Part shown: positions 44,210 through 54,172 of the stretch, piece after piece
How the letters are laid out: the number at the start of each line of letters is the position of its first letter
How positions within the stretch are numbered: the stretch's first letter is position 1
Origin: Clostridium omnivorum
Lineage (GTDB): Bacteria > Bacillota > Clostridia > Clostridiales > Clostridiaceae
Direction: 5' to 3'
Assembly: GCF_026012015.1 (NCBI RefSeq)
Contig: NZ_BRXR01000001.1
Coordinates: 4,179,501 to 4,243,500, forward strand
Length of the DNA stretch: 64,000 nucleotides
Program-made: the position numbers and the translations under genes
The notes under the pieces: model-generated
The model's input: only the letters and a program-made list of their open reading frames with translations
Told to the model about the DNA's origin: nothing
Databases searched by the model: none

Positions 44210-44811
44210 AGTATACTCATATTTCCTTGCTATCGTGTAAAACTAAAGTTCTCATTATAGGTGGAGGAAGAGCAGGGTATATAAAAGCTATGAGTCTTGC
44301 TAGTAAAGGCTGCAAAGTTTTTGTGCTTTCTGAAGAGTTTATATGTGATTTTGATAATTTATTAAATATGTCAAATGTGAGCATAATCAAAGGAAAATAT
44401 GAATCAAGATTTATTCATGACAAACATTTGGTTGTAATAGCTGTAAATGATAAAAAGGTTAGAGAAAAGATTAAAGAAGATTGTGAAAAACTTTATAAGC
44501 TTTATTTAGACTGTACAGATTTTAAAGAAGGACAATTTGTTATGCCAGTACAAAGAAAAACAGAAAATGTTATCTTTAGTTTGAATACTAAGGGTGGAAA
44601 CCCTAAAGCAGCTATATTTTTAGCGAATGTAATAGATAAAACTCTGAGTGAATATGATGAGTTTATTGAGTACATCTGCACTGTTCGTGAAGAGGCAAAG
44701 ACTTTAAAATATAAGGATGAAATACTAAATTTTATTGTATCAGAGGATTTTAGATTCTTTTACGATAAGAATAAGCATAAAGAGGTATTAAGAATGTTTT
44801 TTAACAATTAA
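44167..44811 (+). CDS. Precorrin-2 dehydrogenase-like protein (Met8/CysG N-terminal type)
   Basis: The 214-residue protein has a Rossmann fold starting VLIIGGGRAGYIKAMSLASK (about 28-47) and the later VMPVQRKTENVIFSLNTKGG region (about 122-141), the pattern of siroheme synthase N-terminal domains. It would oxidise precorrin-2 to sirohydrochlorin with NAD, the form into which CbiK inserts cobalt. The start at 44167 lies 43 nt inside hemA and follows GGGGTGAGG. A start further downstream is possible but no better site is seen. Confidence 0.8.
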   Translation: MLENNTEDFLSTELEYTHISLLSCKTKVLIIGGGRAGYIKAMSLASKGCKVFVLSEEFICDFDNLLNMSNVSIIKGKYESRFIHDKHLVVIAVNDKKVREKIKEDCEKLYKLYLDCTDFKEGQFVMPVQRKTENVIFSLNTKGGNPKAAIFLANVIDKTLSEYDEFIEYICTVREEAKTLKYKDEILNFIVSEDFRFFYDKNKHKEVLRMFFNN

Positions 44812-44831
44812 TATTATGGAGGTAAATTATT

Positions 44832-45707
44832 TTGAGTTTAAAAATTGCTACAAGAAAAAGCAAGCTAGCTTTGGTACAAACTGAATCAGTTATTGATATG
44901 GTTAAAAATAAGTACGGCTTAGAGTGTGAAAAGCTTCTTGTTCAAACTGATGGGGATATAAGATTAGATATATCACTAGATAAGATAGGTGGTAAAGGTC
45001 TCTTTGTTAAGGAAATAGAACTAGCTCTTATGGAAGGAAAGGCAGATGCAGCAGTACACAGTATGAAGGACGTACCTTATGAGTTAAGCAGCATTTTTGA
45101 AATTGCTGCTATACCAGTTAGAGAGGACGTAAGAGATGTATTTGTGTCAATTAATGGAATTAGCTTTTTAGATCTTCCTAAGGCAGCTAGAATTGGAACC
45201 AGCAGTGTAAGAAGAGAGGCCCAGCTTAAGGCAATGAGGCCAGATATAGAAGTTGTACCTATAAGGGGTAATGTGCCCACTAGAATAGATAAGATGCAGA
45301 AAGAGAACCTAGACGGAATAATACTAGCAGCAGCAGGTCTTAAAAGACTTGATATGGAGTGTAAAATAACTAATTACTTTGATCCATATGAGTTTTTGCC
45401 TGCAGTAGGGCAGGGAGCTTTAGGAATTGAAATTGTAAGCAGCAGTGAACAAGGTGATATTTTTAGGGGACTAAATTGTCAAGAGATAGAAATGTGTGTA
45501 GCTGCTGAAAGAAGCTTTATGAGAAGACTAAACGGAGGCTGCCATATATCAATAGGTGCGTATGCAGTAATAGAAGGTAATCTAATGCGTATAGCAGGCA
45601 TGTTCCAAGTGGGAGATAGGTTAATAAAGAAGGATATTGAAGGCAATCCAGAAGATTATATTGAGCTGGGTGAAGCCTTGGCAGAAAAAATAATAAGCAG
45701 CAGCTAG
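44832..45707 (+). CDS. hemC: Hydroxymethylbilane synthase (porphobilinogen deaminase)
   Basis: HemC polymerises four porphobilinogens. The 291-residue protein begins KIATRKSKLALVQTE (about 4-18), has GGKGLFVKEIE, HSMKDVP (about 78-84), RIGTSSVRREAQL, IRGNVPTRIDKM, and the cofactor-attaching cysteine in LNGGCHISIG (about 237). The start is TTG at 44832, following GGAGG; no ATG is available in frame nearby. Confidence 0.96.
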   Translation: MSLKIATRKSKLALVQTESVIDMVKNKYGLECEKLLVQTDGDIRLDISLDKIGGKGLFVKEIELALMEGKADAAVHSMKDVPYELSSIFEIAAIPVREDVRDVFVSINGISFLDLPKAARIGTSSVRREAQLKAMRPDIEVVPIRGNVPTRIDKMQKENLDGIILAAAGLKRLDMECKITNYFDPYEFLPAVGQGALGIEIVSSSEQGDIFRGLNCQEIEMCVAAERSFMRRLNGGCHISIGAYAVIEGNLMRIAGMFQVGDRLIKKDIEGNPEDYIELGEALAEKIISSS

Positions 45708-45724
45708 AGGAAAAGGAGTTACAT

Positions 45725-47200
45725 ATGAGTAAGGTTTATCTTATTGGTACAGGGCCAGGAGACGAAGAATTGATGACACTTAAAGCAGTGAGAGTGCTTA
45801 AAAAGTGTACAGCAGTAATGTATGACAGGCTGGCTGGAGGAAATGTTTTAAAGTATTTAAAGGATGACTGTAAAGTGTTCTATTGCGGCAAGGAACCAGG
45901 CTGTCATTATAAAACTCAGGATGAAATAAATGAGATGCTTGTTTTTCTTGCTAAGAGTGGACATGTTGTTGGAAGGGTAAAGGGTGGAGATCCTTATGTT
46001 TTTGGAAGAGGTGGGGAAGAAGCCTTAAGACTACGAGAAGAAAATATAGATTTTGAGGTTATACCTGGTGTTACCTCTGCAATATCTGTATTAAGCTATG
46101 CTGGCATTCCAGCTACCCATAGAGGATTATCTCAAAGCTTTCATGTTATAACTGGTATGAGTGCCTCAAAGCTTAAAATAGATTGGAGCAGTATTGCAAC
46201 AGTAGAAGGAACATTAATGTTTTTAATGGGACTTGAAAATATAGAATTTATAACTAAAAGGCTAATAGAATGTGGTAAAACTGAAAGTACTCCCTGTGGA
46301 GTAATTATGAGGGGAACAACTTCTAAGCAGAGAAAAGTAATAGGCACTTTAAAAGATATTGCTGTAAAGAGCAGAGAAGTTGGACTAAAATCTCCCTGCA
46401 TAATTGTAGTTGGAGAAGTAGTAAACTTAAGTGAGAGCTTAAACTGGTATGAGAAAATGCCTCTATTTGGAATAAATGTATGTGTTACTAGACCAAAGGA
46501 GCAAGCTGGTGGAATGGCGGAAAGCTTAAAGGACCTTGGTGCACAGGTTACTGAGATAAATTCAATTAAAATAGAGAACAGTTCTGAAAATCTAAATGAT
46601 TATATAGAAAAGCTTAGTACCTATGAATATGTAGTGTTTACCAGCGTTAATGCTGTAAATGTATTCTTTGATTATTTAATGGATATTAGTTTTGATATAA
46701 GAAAAATTAAGGCATCCTTTGCAGTTATAGGCCATGCTACAGAAAAAGCCTTGAAGGACAGAGGCTTAATAGCAGATATAGAGGCTAAAGAATTTGTTGG
46801 AGAAGGACTTCTAGAAAAGCTAAAGACAGTAGTTAAAGCGGGGGACAATATTCTTATTCCATGTTCTAATGGTGCAAGAAGTTATTTGTCAGATGAATTA
46901 AGAAATTTAAATTGCATCGTAGATGTGGCACATATTTATAAACCAGTTAAGGGAGAGATAAAAAGCGAAAAAGCCTTTGAGGACGTAGATGTAGTTATAT
47001 TTACTAGTCCATCTACAGTGAGAAATATGATTGAAATAGTTGGGCTTGAAGGTATAAAAGAAAAACTTTCTTTAGCTATAGGACCTATAACCTATAAGGA
47101 ATTAAAAAATCATGGAATTGAAGCTTATATAAGTGAAGAACACTGTGAGCAGGGAATAATAAATAAGTTAATTGAGTTAAAGAAAAAAGAAATCTTATAG
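45725..47200 (+). CDS. cobA-hemD: Uroporphyrinogen-III C-methyltransferase/uroporphyrinogen-III synthase fusion
   Basis: This 491-residue fusion has an N-terminal CobA/SUMT domain (about 1-245) with [36 protein letters not shown] and [22 protein letters not shown]-terminal HemD domain (about 250-491) follows with [17 protein letters not shown] and [12 protein letters not shown]. HemD closes uroporphyrinogen III from hydroxymethylbilane and CobA methylates it at C2 and C7 to precorrin-2. The fusion commits the ring to corrin and siroheme synthesis. It is typical of clostridial cob operons. Confidence 0.96.
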   Translation: MSKVYLIGTGPGDEELMTLKAVRVLKKCTAVMYDRLAGGNVLKYLKDDCKVFYCGKEPGCHYKTQDEINEMLVFLAKSGHVVGRVKGGDPYVFGRGGEEALRLREENIDFEVIPGVTSAISVLSYAGIPATHRGLSQSFHVITGMSASKLKIDWSSIATVEGTLMFLMGLENIEFITKRLIECGKTESTPCGVIMRGTTSKQRKVIGTLKDIAVKSREVGLKSPCIIVVGEVVNLSESLNWYEKMPLFGINVCVTRPKEQAGGMAESLKDLGAQVTEINSIKIENSSENLNDYIEKLSTYEYVVFTSVNAVNVFFDYLMDISFDIRKIKASFAVIGHATEKALKDRGLIADIEAKEFVGEGLLEKLKTVVKAGDNILIPCSNGARSYLSDELRNLNCIVDVAHIYKPVKGEIKSEKAFEDVDVVIFTSPSTVRNMIEIVGLEGIKEKLSLAIGPITYKELKNHGIEAYISEEHCEQGIINKLIELKKKEIL

Positions 47201-47223
47201 AATATAAATATGGAGGATTAATT

Positions 47224-48195
47224 ATGTTTGCAAGACACAGAAGATTAAGAGAGAGCAATAATATTAGGGCATTAGTAAGAGAAACTGTATTAAGACCAGA
47301 GGATTTTATTTTTCCTATATTTGTAGTAGAAGGTGAAAATATAAAAGAAGAAATATCTTCTCTTCCAGGGAATTATCATTGGTCATTGGATAGACTAAAT
47401 GAGATTATTAAAGAAGTTGAAGAGCGTGGGATAAAAGGAGTTATACTCTTTGGATTACCTGAGCATAAAGATGAAATAGCTACTTCAGCTTTTGAGGAAA
47501 ATGGAATTGTTCAAAAAGCTGTGAGAAAAATAAAGGAATTAGTGCCAGAACTATGGGTAATTACAGATGTATGTATGTGTCAATACACCAGTCACGGTCA
47601 CTGTGGAATTATATGTGATAACAAAGTAGACAATGACAGTACTTTAGAATATATAGCTAAAATAGCATTATCTCACGCTAAAGCTGGAGCAGATATGGTT
47701 GCGCCTTCAGATATGATGGACGGAAGGGTAATGGCTATTAGAAATGTATTAGATGAAAATGGATATGCTCATGTATCAATAATGGCTTACAGTGCAAAAT
47801 ATTCATCTGCTTTCTACGGACCATTTAGAGAGGCAGCTCATTCAGCGCCACAGTTTGGAGACAGAAAGACCTATCAAATGGACCCAGCAAATATTAGAGA
47901 AGCAATGAGAGAAATTGAGGAAGACATAGCAGAAGGTGCAGATATAGTAATGGTTAAGCCTGCTCTATCCTACTTAGATGTTATTAGATGGGCAAGGGAC
48001 AGATTTGATGTACCAATTGCTGCTTACAGCGTAAGCGGTGAGTTCGCCATGATTAAAGCAGGAGCAAAAATGGGATTGATCAATGAGAAAGCTATAGCTA
48101 TGGAAATGCTACTTTCAATAAAGAGAGCAGGCGCAGATATGATAATCACTTATCATGCACTAGATGCAGCAAGATGGATTAGGAAGGATGAATAG
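47224..48195 (+). CDS. hemB: Porphobilinogen synthase
   Basis: HemB condenses two 5-aminolevulinates. The 323-residue protein has a zinc site with cysteines in [14 protein letters not shown] (residues about 117, 119 and 127), the active-site lysine regions [19 protein letters not shown] (about 192-210) and [12 protein letters not shown] (about 245-256), and the [11 protein letters not shown]-terminus. Cysteine ligands make this the zinc-dependent form. GGAGG lies 6-9 nt upstream. Confidence 0.97.
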   Translation: MFARHRRLRESNNIRALVRETVLRPEDFIFPIFVVEGENIKEEISSLPGNYHWSLDRLNEIIKEVEERGIKGVILFGLPEHKDEIATSAFEENGIVQKAVRKIKELVPELWVITDVCMCQYTSHGHCGIICDNKVDNDSTLEYIAKIALSHAKAGADMVAPSDMMDGRVMAIRNVLDENGYAHVSIMAYSAKYSSAFYGPFREAAHSAPQFGDRKTYQMDPANIREAMREIEEDIAEGADIVMVKPALSYLDVIRWARDRFDVPIAAYSVSGEFAMIKAGAKMGLINEKAIAMEMLLSIKRAGADMIITYHALDAARWIRKDE

Positions 48196-48197
48196 AA

Positions 48198-49466
48198 ATG
48201 TTATCAATATTTGAAGAATCAAAAAAGTATATGCCTGGTGGAGTAAACAGTCCAGTAAGAGCATTTAAGGATGTAAATGTAGAGCCTCCAGTAATTAAAA
48301 GAGGTGAAGGTGCTTACATATTTGATGAAGATGGGAATAAATATATAGACTTTGTTGGTGCTTGGGGACCAATGATATTAGGTCATTGTGATGAAGATGT
48401 GGTGAAGGCTATAAAGGAAAACTGCGAATCAGCCATAGCTTTTGGTGCACCTACAGAGCTAGAACTAAAGTTAGCAAAGCATATGTGCAGCACTTTAGAT
48501 AATATCGAGATGATAAGGATGGTAAACTCTGGAACAGAAGCCACTATGAGTGCAGTAAGGCTGGCAAGAGGATATACAGGAAAGAGCAAGATAATTAAGT
48601 TTGCTGGTTGTTATCATGGTCACTTTGATGGCTTTTTAGTAAGTGCAGGGTCAGGAGTTATGACAGAGGGGATTCCAGGATCAGCAGGAGTTCCAAAGGA
48701 GAGCATTCAAAATACACTAATTGCTAACTACAATGACATAGAAAATATTAGAGAAGTATTTAAAAAGTATGGCAGTGATGTTGCAGGGGTAATAATTGAG
48801 CCAGTAGCAGGTAACATGGGTGTAATTCCAGCAGAAGAAGAATTTTTAGAAGTGTTAAGTAGGCTTTGCAAGCAATATGGAAGTCTTTTAATATTTGACG
48901 AGGTTATGAGCGGATTTAGAGTGGCATATAAAGGTGCTCAATCATTATACAAGGTTAAACCAGACTTAGTAACCTATGCAAAGATTATGGGTGGTGGACT
49001 TCCTTGTGGGGCTTATGGCGGAAGAAGAGAAATAATGGAGATGCTTTCACCTTTAGGACCAGTATATCAAGCTGGAACTATGTCGGGAAATCCAGTGGTT
49101 ATGGCAGCAGGGCTGGCTACATTAACAAAGCTTTACAACAATCCTAAATATTATGAACATCTAGAAGTTCTTGGTGAAAAGCTTGAAAAGGGAGTGCTCC
49201 ATATATCTAAGGAAAAAGGAATTCCTATAACTGTTAATAGAAGAGGAGCAATGCTTACTATTTTCTTTACTGAACTTGAAAAGGTAAGAAATTATGAGGA
49301 TGCGAAGACTTGCAATACTAAGCTGTTTGCAAGGTTCTTTGAACATATGCTTAAGGGCGGAATTAACATTGCACCATCACAATTTGAAGCATTGTTTATA
49401 AATGTGAAGCACAGTGAAGAGGATATTGAAAGCTTTCTTCAGGTTATGAGAGAATTCCAAATTTAA
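48198..49466 (+). CDS. hemL: Glutamate-1-semialdehyde 2,1-aminomutase
   Basis: HemL converts glutamate-1-semialdehyde to 5-aminolevulinate. The 422-residue PLP enzyme shows [31 protein letters not shown] (about 112-128), the cofactor aspartate in [11 protein letters not shown] and the Schiff-base lysine in [17 protein letters not shown] (about 262). It starts 2 nt after hemB. A structured RNA element follows its stop before cbiK. Confidence 0.97.
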   Translation: MLSIFEESKKYMPGGVNSPVRAFKDVNVEPPVIKRGEGAYIFDEDGNKYIDFVGAWGPMILGHCDEDVVKAIKENCESAIAFGAPTELELKLAKHMCSTLDNIEMIRMVNSGTEATMSAVRLARGYTGKSKIIKFAGCYHGHFDGFLVSAGSGVMTEGIPGSAGVPKESIQNTLIANYNDIENIREVFKKYGSDVAGVIIEPVAGNMGVIPAEEEFLEVLSRLCKQYGSLLIFDEVMSGFRVAYKGAQSLYKVKPDLVTYAKIMGGGLPCGAYGGRREIMEMLSPLGPVYQAGTMSGNPVVMAAGLATLTKLYNNPKYYEHLEVLGEKLEKGVLHISKEKGIPITVNRRGAMLTIFFTELEKVRNYEDAKTCNTKLFARFFEHMLKGGINIAPSQFEALFINVKHSEEDIESFLQVMREFQI

Positions 49467-49470
49467 CGTA

Positions 49471-49535
49471 GTAAAAGGTTTAAGTGACCTTTTACGGGTA
49501 ATCTGACGATGGAAATTGGAGCCAATAGATTACCC
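49471..49535 (+). promoter_or_regulatory. Double-hairpin RNA element before cbiK
   Basis: Hairpin 1 is GTAAAAGGT/ACCTTTTAC (49471-49495, 7-nt loop). Hairpin 2 starts at the very next base: GGGTAATCT/AGATTACCC (49496-49535, 40 nt), with an inner ATTGG/CCAAT pairing. GTTTTC and a ribosome binding site follow. The same architecture, at the same spacing, occurs before cbiD. Confidence 0.6.
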
Positions 49536-49564
49536 AGTGTTTTCTACTGAGAGGAGAAAATTAT

Positions 49565-50404
49565 ATGAAGAAAGCTATATTAGTAGTTAGCTTTGGTACA
49601 ACGCACAAGGATACTTTAAAGCTTACAATTGAAAAAATTGAAGACAGAATTAAAAGAACTTTTCCTGAATATGAAATGAGAAGAGCATTTACTGCACATA
49701 TGATTATTAAAATTTTAAAGGATAGAGATGGAATAGTTACAGACACTCCTGAGGAGGCTTTAGAGAAGTTAAAGCTTGAGGGCTTTGAAGAAGTTATAGT
49801 TCAGCCACTTCATATAATACCTGGAGCTGAGTTTGATTATATAAAGCTTGTTGTAGATGAATATAAAAGGAAAGGTGTTTTTAAGAAAATAAGCCTTGGC
49901 AGACCGGCACTGTACTTCCAAGCGGTGGAAGAAGAACTTCCAGATGATTATAAAATATTTGTAGAAGCTATTGATGAAGTAATACCAAAGGATAAAGCAG
50001 CTGTTTTCATGGGACATGGAAGTTCCCACCCTGCTAATGCTTGCTATGGATGTCTTCAAAGTGTGCTTTCAGATTTAGATAAAGAAAAGATATATATAGG
50101 TACAGTAGAGGGATATCCTACCATAGAAACCATAATTAGAAGACTTAAAAAAGATAATGTGAAAGAAGTGGTGTTAGTGCCTCTTATGCTAGTAGCAGGA
50201 GATCATGCTAAAAACGATATGGCTTCTGATGAAGAAGATTCCTGGAAGAGCATATTAGAAGTTGAAGGTATTAATAGTGAAGTATATCTTCATGGCTTAG
50301 GGGAAATTGAAAAGTTCCAAGATATATACTTAAAGCATATAAAGGATGTTATTGAGGGTAAATATATAAATTTTGGTGAGACAAGAAAAGGTCGTAGATA
50401 TTAA
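49565..50404 (+). CDS. cbiK: Sirohydrochlorin cobaltochelatase CbiK
   Basis: CbiK inserts Co2+ into sirohydrochlorin, the step that defines the anaerobic corrin route. The 279-residue protein has the N-terminal LVVSFGTTHKDT, the metal-binding histidine in VFMGHGSSHPANACYG (about 150) and the second in MLVAGDHAKNDMA (about 213). These are the two chelatase histidines of the CbiK/HemH fold. No signal peptide is present, so it is the cytoplasmic type. The start follows GAGAGGAG. Confidence 0.95.
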   Translation: MKKAILVVSFGTTHKDTLKLTIEKIEDRIKRTFPEYEMRRAFTAHMIIKILKDRDGIVTDTPEEALEKLKLEGFEEVIVQPLHIIPGAEFDYIKLVVDEYKRKGVFKKISLGRPALYFQAVEEELPDDYKIFVEAIDEVIPKDKAAVFMGHGSSHPANACYGCLQSVLSDLDKEKIYIGTVEGYPTIETIIRRLKKDNVKEVVLVPLMLVAGDHAKNDMASDEEDSWKSILEVEGINSEVYLHGLGEIEKFQDIYLKHIKDVIEGKYINFGETRKGRRY

Positions 50405-50415
50405 GGAGAAGAGTT

Positions 50416-51042
50416 ATGAAGGATTATATTAAAATACCCATGGACATAGAAAAAAGAAGCTTTCAGATCATAGGCGATGAAATGGGAACTCATAAATTTA
50501 ATGAGGAAGAACTTAAGATAATTAAAAGAGTAATACATACAACAGCAGACTTCGAATATAAGGACTTAGTTTATATTAGAGAGGGTGCAATAGCAGAGGC
50601 TCAAAATATATTAAAAAAGGGTACAAGCATATATACGGATACTAATATGGCACTGTCCGGCATTAATAAAAAAGCCCTAAATGATTTAGGCTGCAGGGTT
50701 ATTTGCTACGTTTCAGAGCCAGAAGTAGCTAAGATAGCTGTGGAAAGAGGAATAACTCGTTCTATGGCCGCAGTAGAAAAAGCAGTAGAGGATGGGGTGG
50801 AGTTTTTTGTGTTTGGAAATGCACCTACTGCATTGTTTAAACTTAAGGAACTTATTTTAGAAGGAAAATCTAAAGCTAAATTTATAGTTGGTACGCCTAT
50901 AGGCTTTGTCGGAGCGGCAGAATCAAAGGAAGAAATAGAAAAACTTGATATGCCTATGATAACTGTAAGAGGGAGAAAGGGCGGAAGTACAGTTGCAGCA
51001 GCTATAGTTAATGCATTAATGTATATGCTGGTAGAAAGATAA
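50416..51042 (+). CDS. cbiC: Cobalt-precorrin-8 methylmutase
   Basis: CbiC shifts the C11 methyl group to C12, giving cobyrinic acid. The 208-residue protein has RVIHTTADFEYKDLV (catalytic histidine about 37), the TDTNMALSGINK stretch (about 75-86) and the C-terminal GRKGGSTVAAAIVNAL, all family signatures. It follows cbiK by 11 nt with AAGGAGAAG. Confidence 0.95.
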   Translation: MKDYIKIPMDIEKRSFQIIGDEMGTHKFNEEELKIIKRVIHTTADFEYKDLVYIREGAIAEAQNILKKGTSIYTDTNMALSGINKKALNDLGCRVICYVSEPEVAKIAVERGITRSMAAVEKAVEDGVEFFVFGNAPTALFKLKELILEGKSKAKFIVGTPIGFVGAAESKEEIEKLDMPMITVRGRKGGSTVAAAIVNALMYMLVER

Positions 51043-51063
51043 TGTTATTGTAATTTCAAAGAA

Positions 51064-51128
51064 GAAAAAATCCTAAATGGATTTTTTCGGGTAACTTGCG
51101 AATTGTAGTGAGCAAGGGCAAGTTACCC
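51064..51128 (+). promoter_or_regulatory. Double-hairpin RNA element before cbiD
   Basis: Hairpin 1 is GAAAAAATCC/GGATTTTTTC (51064-51088, 5-nt loop). Hairpin 2 abuts it: GGGTAACTTGC/GCAAGTTACCC (51089-51128, 40 nt). A second GCAAG in the loop can compete for CTTGC. TGTTTTC and GAGGAGG follow. Compared with the element before cbiK the outer GGGTAA/TTACCC is kept while the inner stem differs with its pairing preserved. Confidence 0.6.
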
Positions 51129-51149
51129 TGTTTTCCGAGGAGGAATACA

Positions 51150-52229
51150 ATGCTGAATTTATATATAAATAGTGATGGAAAAAGATTACGCTGCGGCTAC
51201 ACAACAGGCTCCTGTGCTGCTGCGGCAGCTAAGGCAGCAACTTATATGCTTTTTTCCGAGGTAGACTTAACAGAAGTTAAAATAGATACACCAAAGGGTA
51301 TTCAGTTAAAGCTTAATGTTGAAAAAATAAATAGAGGCAGTGATTATGTTGAATGCTGCATCATAAAGGATGGCGGAGATGATCCTGATATTACCAATGG
51401 ACTAGAAATATGGGCCAGAGCAGATAAAATGGAAAGCGGCTACAGATTAAAAGGCGGAAAAGGTGTTGGCAGAGTAATGGGAGAAGGCTTATATGTTAGT
51501 AAAGGAGAAGCCGCCATAAACCCAGTACCTAGAAGGATGATTGAAAAGGAAGTAAGAGAGGTACTTCCAAAAGGTAGAGGAGTAGAAATTACAATCTTTG
51601 TTCCTAGAGGTGAGGAAATAGCTAAAAAAACCTTCAATCCTAGACTTAACATACTAGGAGGCATATCAATCCTTGGAACAACAGGAATAGTAACACCCAT
51701 GTCAGAGGAAGCTTTAAAAGAATCTATTCATCTTGAAATATGCCAAAAGGCTGTTAAGGGCCAAAAGGAACTTGTTTTAGTTTTTGGTAATATGGGAGAA
51801 AAGGCAGCAATTGAGCAGGGGTATCACAGTGATAAGATGGTTATAATGTCTAACTATGTTGGCTTTGCTTTAAATAGCTGCGTTGAAAATGGCATAGAAA
51901 AAGTAACTATTGTAGGTCATATTGGAAAACTATGCAAGATAGCTGCAGGGTGCTTCAATACTCACAGCAGAGTTTGCGATGTAAGGCTGGAAGTAATTGC
52001 TTTAGAGCTGGCACTGATAGGAGTTCAAAGTGAATTAGTTAATGAAATATACAGAGAAAAAACCACAGAGGGAGCTGTAAAACTTTTAGGAAATAGATAT
52101 AACCAAATTTATGACAGCATAGTAAGAAAGGTAAAATCTAGAGTTGAGCAGTATACGTATGGTGCTATTAATGCGGAAATAATAATGTATTCTGGTGCTG
52201 TTGAAACAAATATATTAAGCAGATGTTAA
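51150..52229 (+). CDS. cbiD: Cobalt-precorrin-5B (C1)-methyltransferase
   Basis: CbiD methylates C1 of cobalt-precorrin-5B. The 359-residue protein begins with the hallmark [17 protein letters not shown] (about 12-28) and later has [34 protein letters not shown] and [12 protein letters not shown]. The start at 51150 follows GAGGAGGAA. A frame open further up to 51096 overlaps the hairpin element and is not used. Confidence 0.95.
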   Translation: MLNLYINSDGKRLRCGYTTGSCAAAAAKAATYMLFSEVDLTEVKIDTPKGIQLKLNVEKINRGSDYVECCIIKDGGDDPDITNGLEIWARADKMESGYRLKGGKGVGRVMGEGLYVSKGEAAINPVPRRMIEKEVREVLPKGRGVEITIFVPRGEEIAKKTFNPRLNILGGISILGTTGIVTPMSEEALKESIHLEICQKAVKGQKELVLVFGNMGEKAAIEQGYHSDKMVIMSNYVGFALNSCVENGIEKVTIVGHIGKLCKIAAGCFNTHSRVCDVRLEVIALELALIGVQSELVNEIYREKTTEGAVKLLGNRYNQIYDSIVRKVKSRVEQYTYGAINAEIIMYSGAVETNILSRC

Positions 52230-52260
52230 TTGTAATATTTAAAATAGATTGGAGATTTAT

Positions 52261-52875
52261 ATGGTTTATATTGTGGGGCTTGGGCCTGGAAGCAAGGAGT
52301 ATATACTACCTAAAGCACTGTCCACTTTAGAAAAATCAAAGGTTATTATAGGTTTTGTAAGGGCTATAGAGAGCTTGAATTTTATAGAAGGGAGAAAACT
52401 TTCAGTAAGCACTTTAAAGGATATATTAAATTACATAAATAGTTATGAAAATGAAGACATCGCTATAGTTGCTTCTGGAGACCCTTGCTTTTATGGGGTT
52501 ACAGAGTATATTAAAAGAAACTATAACAGGGATATTGAAGTGATACCAGGTATAAGCTCCTTTCAATATTTAGCTGCAAGGCTTAATAAATGCTGGCAGG
52601 GGAGTTATCTAGGAAGTCTTCACGGAAGAGAAGAAGAATTTGTGGAAAAGGTAAAGGAAAATACACTTTCTATATGGCTTACCGATAAAAAAAATTCTCC
52701 TTCTTTAATGTGCAGAAAACTATTAGTAGAAAAAATAGAAGCAAAGGTGTATGTAGGTGAAAATCTTTCCTATGGGGATGAAAAGATAACAGAGGGAACA
52801 GCAGAAGAAATAGTAAACATGAATTTTAGTGAACTATCAGTGGTTATAATTGAGAATTTGTGGAAGAGTAAGTGA
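52261..52875 (+). CDS. cbiE: Cobalt-precorrin-7 (C5)-methyltransferase
   Basis: The 204-residue protein has the SUMT-like fold: VYIVGLGPGSKEYILPKA at the start, VASGDPCFYGVTEYI (about 76-90) and VIPGISSFQYLAARL (about 99-113). CbiE methylates C5 and works with CbiT, encoded next with an overlapping or adjacent start. The start at ATG 52261 follows TTGGAG; TTG 52249 upstream would include the ribosome binding site. Confidence 0.94.
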   Translation: MVYIVGLGPGSKEYILPKALSTLEKSKVIIGFVRAIESLNFIEGRKLSVSTLKDILNYINSYENEDIAIVASGDPCFYGVTEYIKRNYNRDIEVIPGISSFQYLAARLNKCWQGSYLGSLHGREEEFVEKVKENTLSIWLTDKKNSPSLMCRKLLVEKIEAKVYVGENLSYGDEKITEGTAEEIVNMNFSELSVVIIENLWKSK

Positions 52876-52886
52876 GGTATAGAAGT

Positions 52887-53450
52887 ATGATTTTCATAAG
52901 AGATGAAGAATTTATTAGAGGAAATTGTCCCATGACAAAAGAAGAGGTTAGAATTTTAAGTATAGCTAAATTAGAGCTTCAGCAAGATTTTAATGTTATG
53001 GAAATTGGGGCAGGCAGCGGTTCTGTAACAGTACAGATGAGCAAAATCTGTACAATGGGAAAAGTAACCGCAGTGGAAATGGATAGTGAAGCCTTAGATG
53101 TTTTATATAAAAATATAGAAAAATTTAATTGTAAAAATGTGACTGTTGTAGAAGGTGAAGCCTTACAAGTAGAGCCTGAAATTAACGGCAGCTTTCATGC
53201 AATATTTGTTGGAGGTAGTGGAGGAAATATTGAAGATATAATTAGAAAGTACAGTTTAAAGCTGAAGGATAAGGGGAAAATGGTTTTAAACTTTATAACT
53301 ATAGATAATCTTTACAAGGCAATGAAGGTACTAAAGGAATTGAATTTTCAGGTTCAGTGCACCCAGATAGCTGTAAGTAAGACTAAGGGAAAGAGCTCCA
53401 TGCTCTTTGCTAATAACCCTATCTTTATTGTTGCAGCTGAAAAAGTTTAG
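52887..53450 (+). CDS. cbiT: Cobalt-precorrin-6B/7 (C15)-methyltransferase, decarboxylating
   Basis: CbiT methylates C15 and removes the C12 acetate carboxyl. The 187-residue class I methyltransferase starts MIFIRDEEFIRGNCPMTKEE, a family hallmark, and has the SAM motif VMEIGAGSGSVTVQM (about 36-50). A GTG at 52872 overlapping the cbiE stop would add five residues; ATG 52887 fits the family better. It is separate from cbiE, unlike the fused CobL of aerobes. Confidence 0.93.
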   Translation: MIFIRDEEFIRGNCPMTKEEVRILSIAKLELQQDFNVMEIGAGSGSVTVQMSKICTMGKVTAVEMDSEALDVLYKNIEKFNCKNVTVVEGEALQVEPEINGSFHAIFVGGSGGNIEDIIRKYSLKLKDKGKMVLNFITIDNLYKAMKVLKELNFQVQCTQIAVSKTKGKSSMLFANNPIFIVAAEKV

Positions 53451-53466
53451 AGAAGGTGGAAAATAA

Positions 53467-54129
53467 ATGGCTAAGTTATATGGAATAGGTGTTGGTCCAG
53501 GAGATAGTGAATTATTAACTTTAAAGGCAGTGAGGATAATAGATTCTTGTGAGGTGGTTGTGGCTCCAAGTGCTATGGAAGGGGGAAAGAGTATAGCTTT
53601 AGAAACTGCAGGCGAATTTATAAATAAGGATGCAGAGGTTTTAATAAAGCATTTTCCTATGGGTGGTGAAGAGCAGCAAAAGAAAATCTATGAAGCTTTT
53701 GAGAGTATTAAAGAAAAACTTTTACTGGGAAAAGATGTTGCTTTTTTAACTATAGGAGACCCTTTTGTATATAGCACATATGTTTATCTTTTAAAGTACA
53801 TTGAAGAGCAAGGCTTTGAAACGGAGACAGTACCAGGGATAACTTCTTTCTGTGCTTGCGCAAGTCTTGCTAAAAGACCTTTAGTTATTGGTGATGAGCC
53901 TCTGCTTATTTTACCAGCCTCGAGAGTTACTGAAATAAAAGACGAAAAGTTTGTAGTGATCATGAAGGTGTATAAGCTAGAGGAAAAGGTTATAAGCTAT
54001 TTAGAGAATAAAGGTTTTGAATATGTTTATGTTAAAAAGGCTGGAAGAGATGGACAAGACATATTAAAAGATAAAAGTGAAATAAATAAAAATAGAGAAT
54101 ACATGTCGTTAATTATTGCCAGCAGGTAA
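53467..54129 (+). CDS. cbiL: Cobalt-factor II C20-methyltransferase
   Basis: CbiL methylates C20, the carbon later lost in ring contraction. The 220-residue protein has LYGIGVGPGDSELLTLKAVR (about 4-23), the TIGDPFVYSTYVYLLKYI stretch (about 97-114) and VPGITSFCACASLAKRPL (about 123-140). The YSTY after GDP is diagnostic for the C20 enzyme within the SUMT superfamily. AAGGTGG precedes the start. Confidence 0.94.
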   Translation: MAKLYGIGVGPGDSELLTLKAVRIIDSCEVVVAPSAMEGGKSIALETAGEFINKDAEVLIKHFPMGGEEQQKKIYEAFESIKEKLLLGKDVAFLTIGDPFVYSTYVYLLKYIEEQGFETETVPGITSFCACASLAKRPLVIGDEPLLILPASRVTEIKDEKFVVIMKVYKLEEKVISYLENKGFEYVYVKKAGRDGQDILKDKSEINKNREYMSLIIASR

Positions 54130-54172
54130 GTGCTAGATATTTGACAAGTGACAAATTGTAGGAGGAAGTAGT

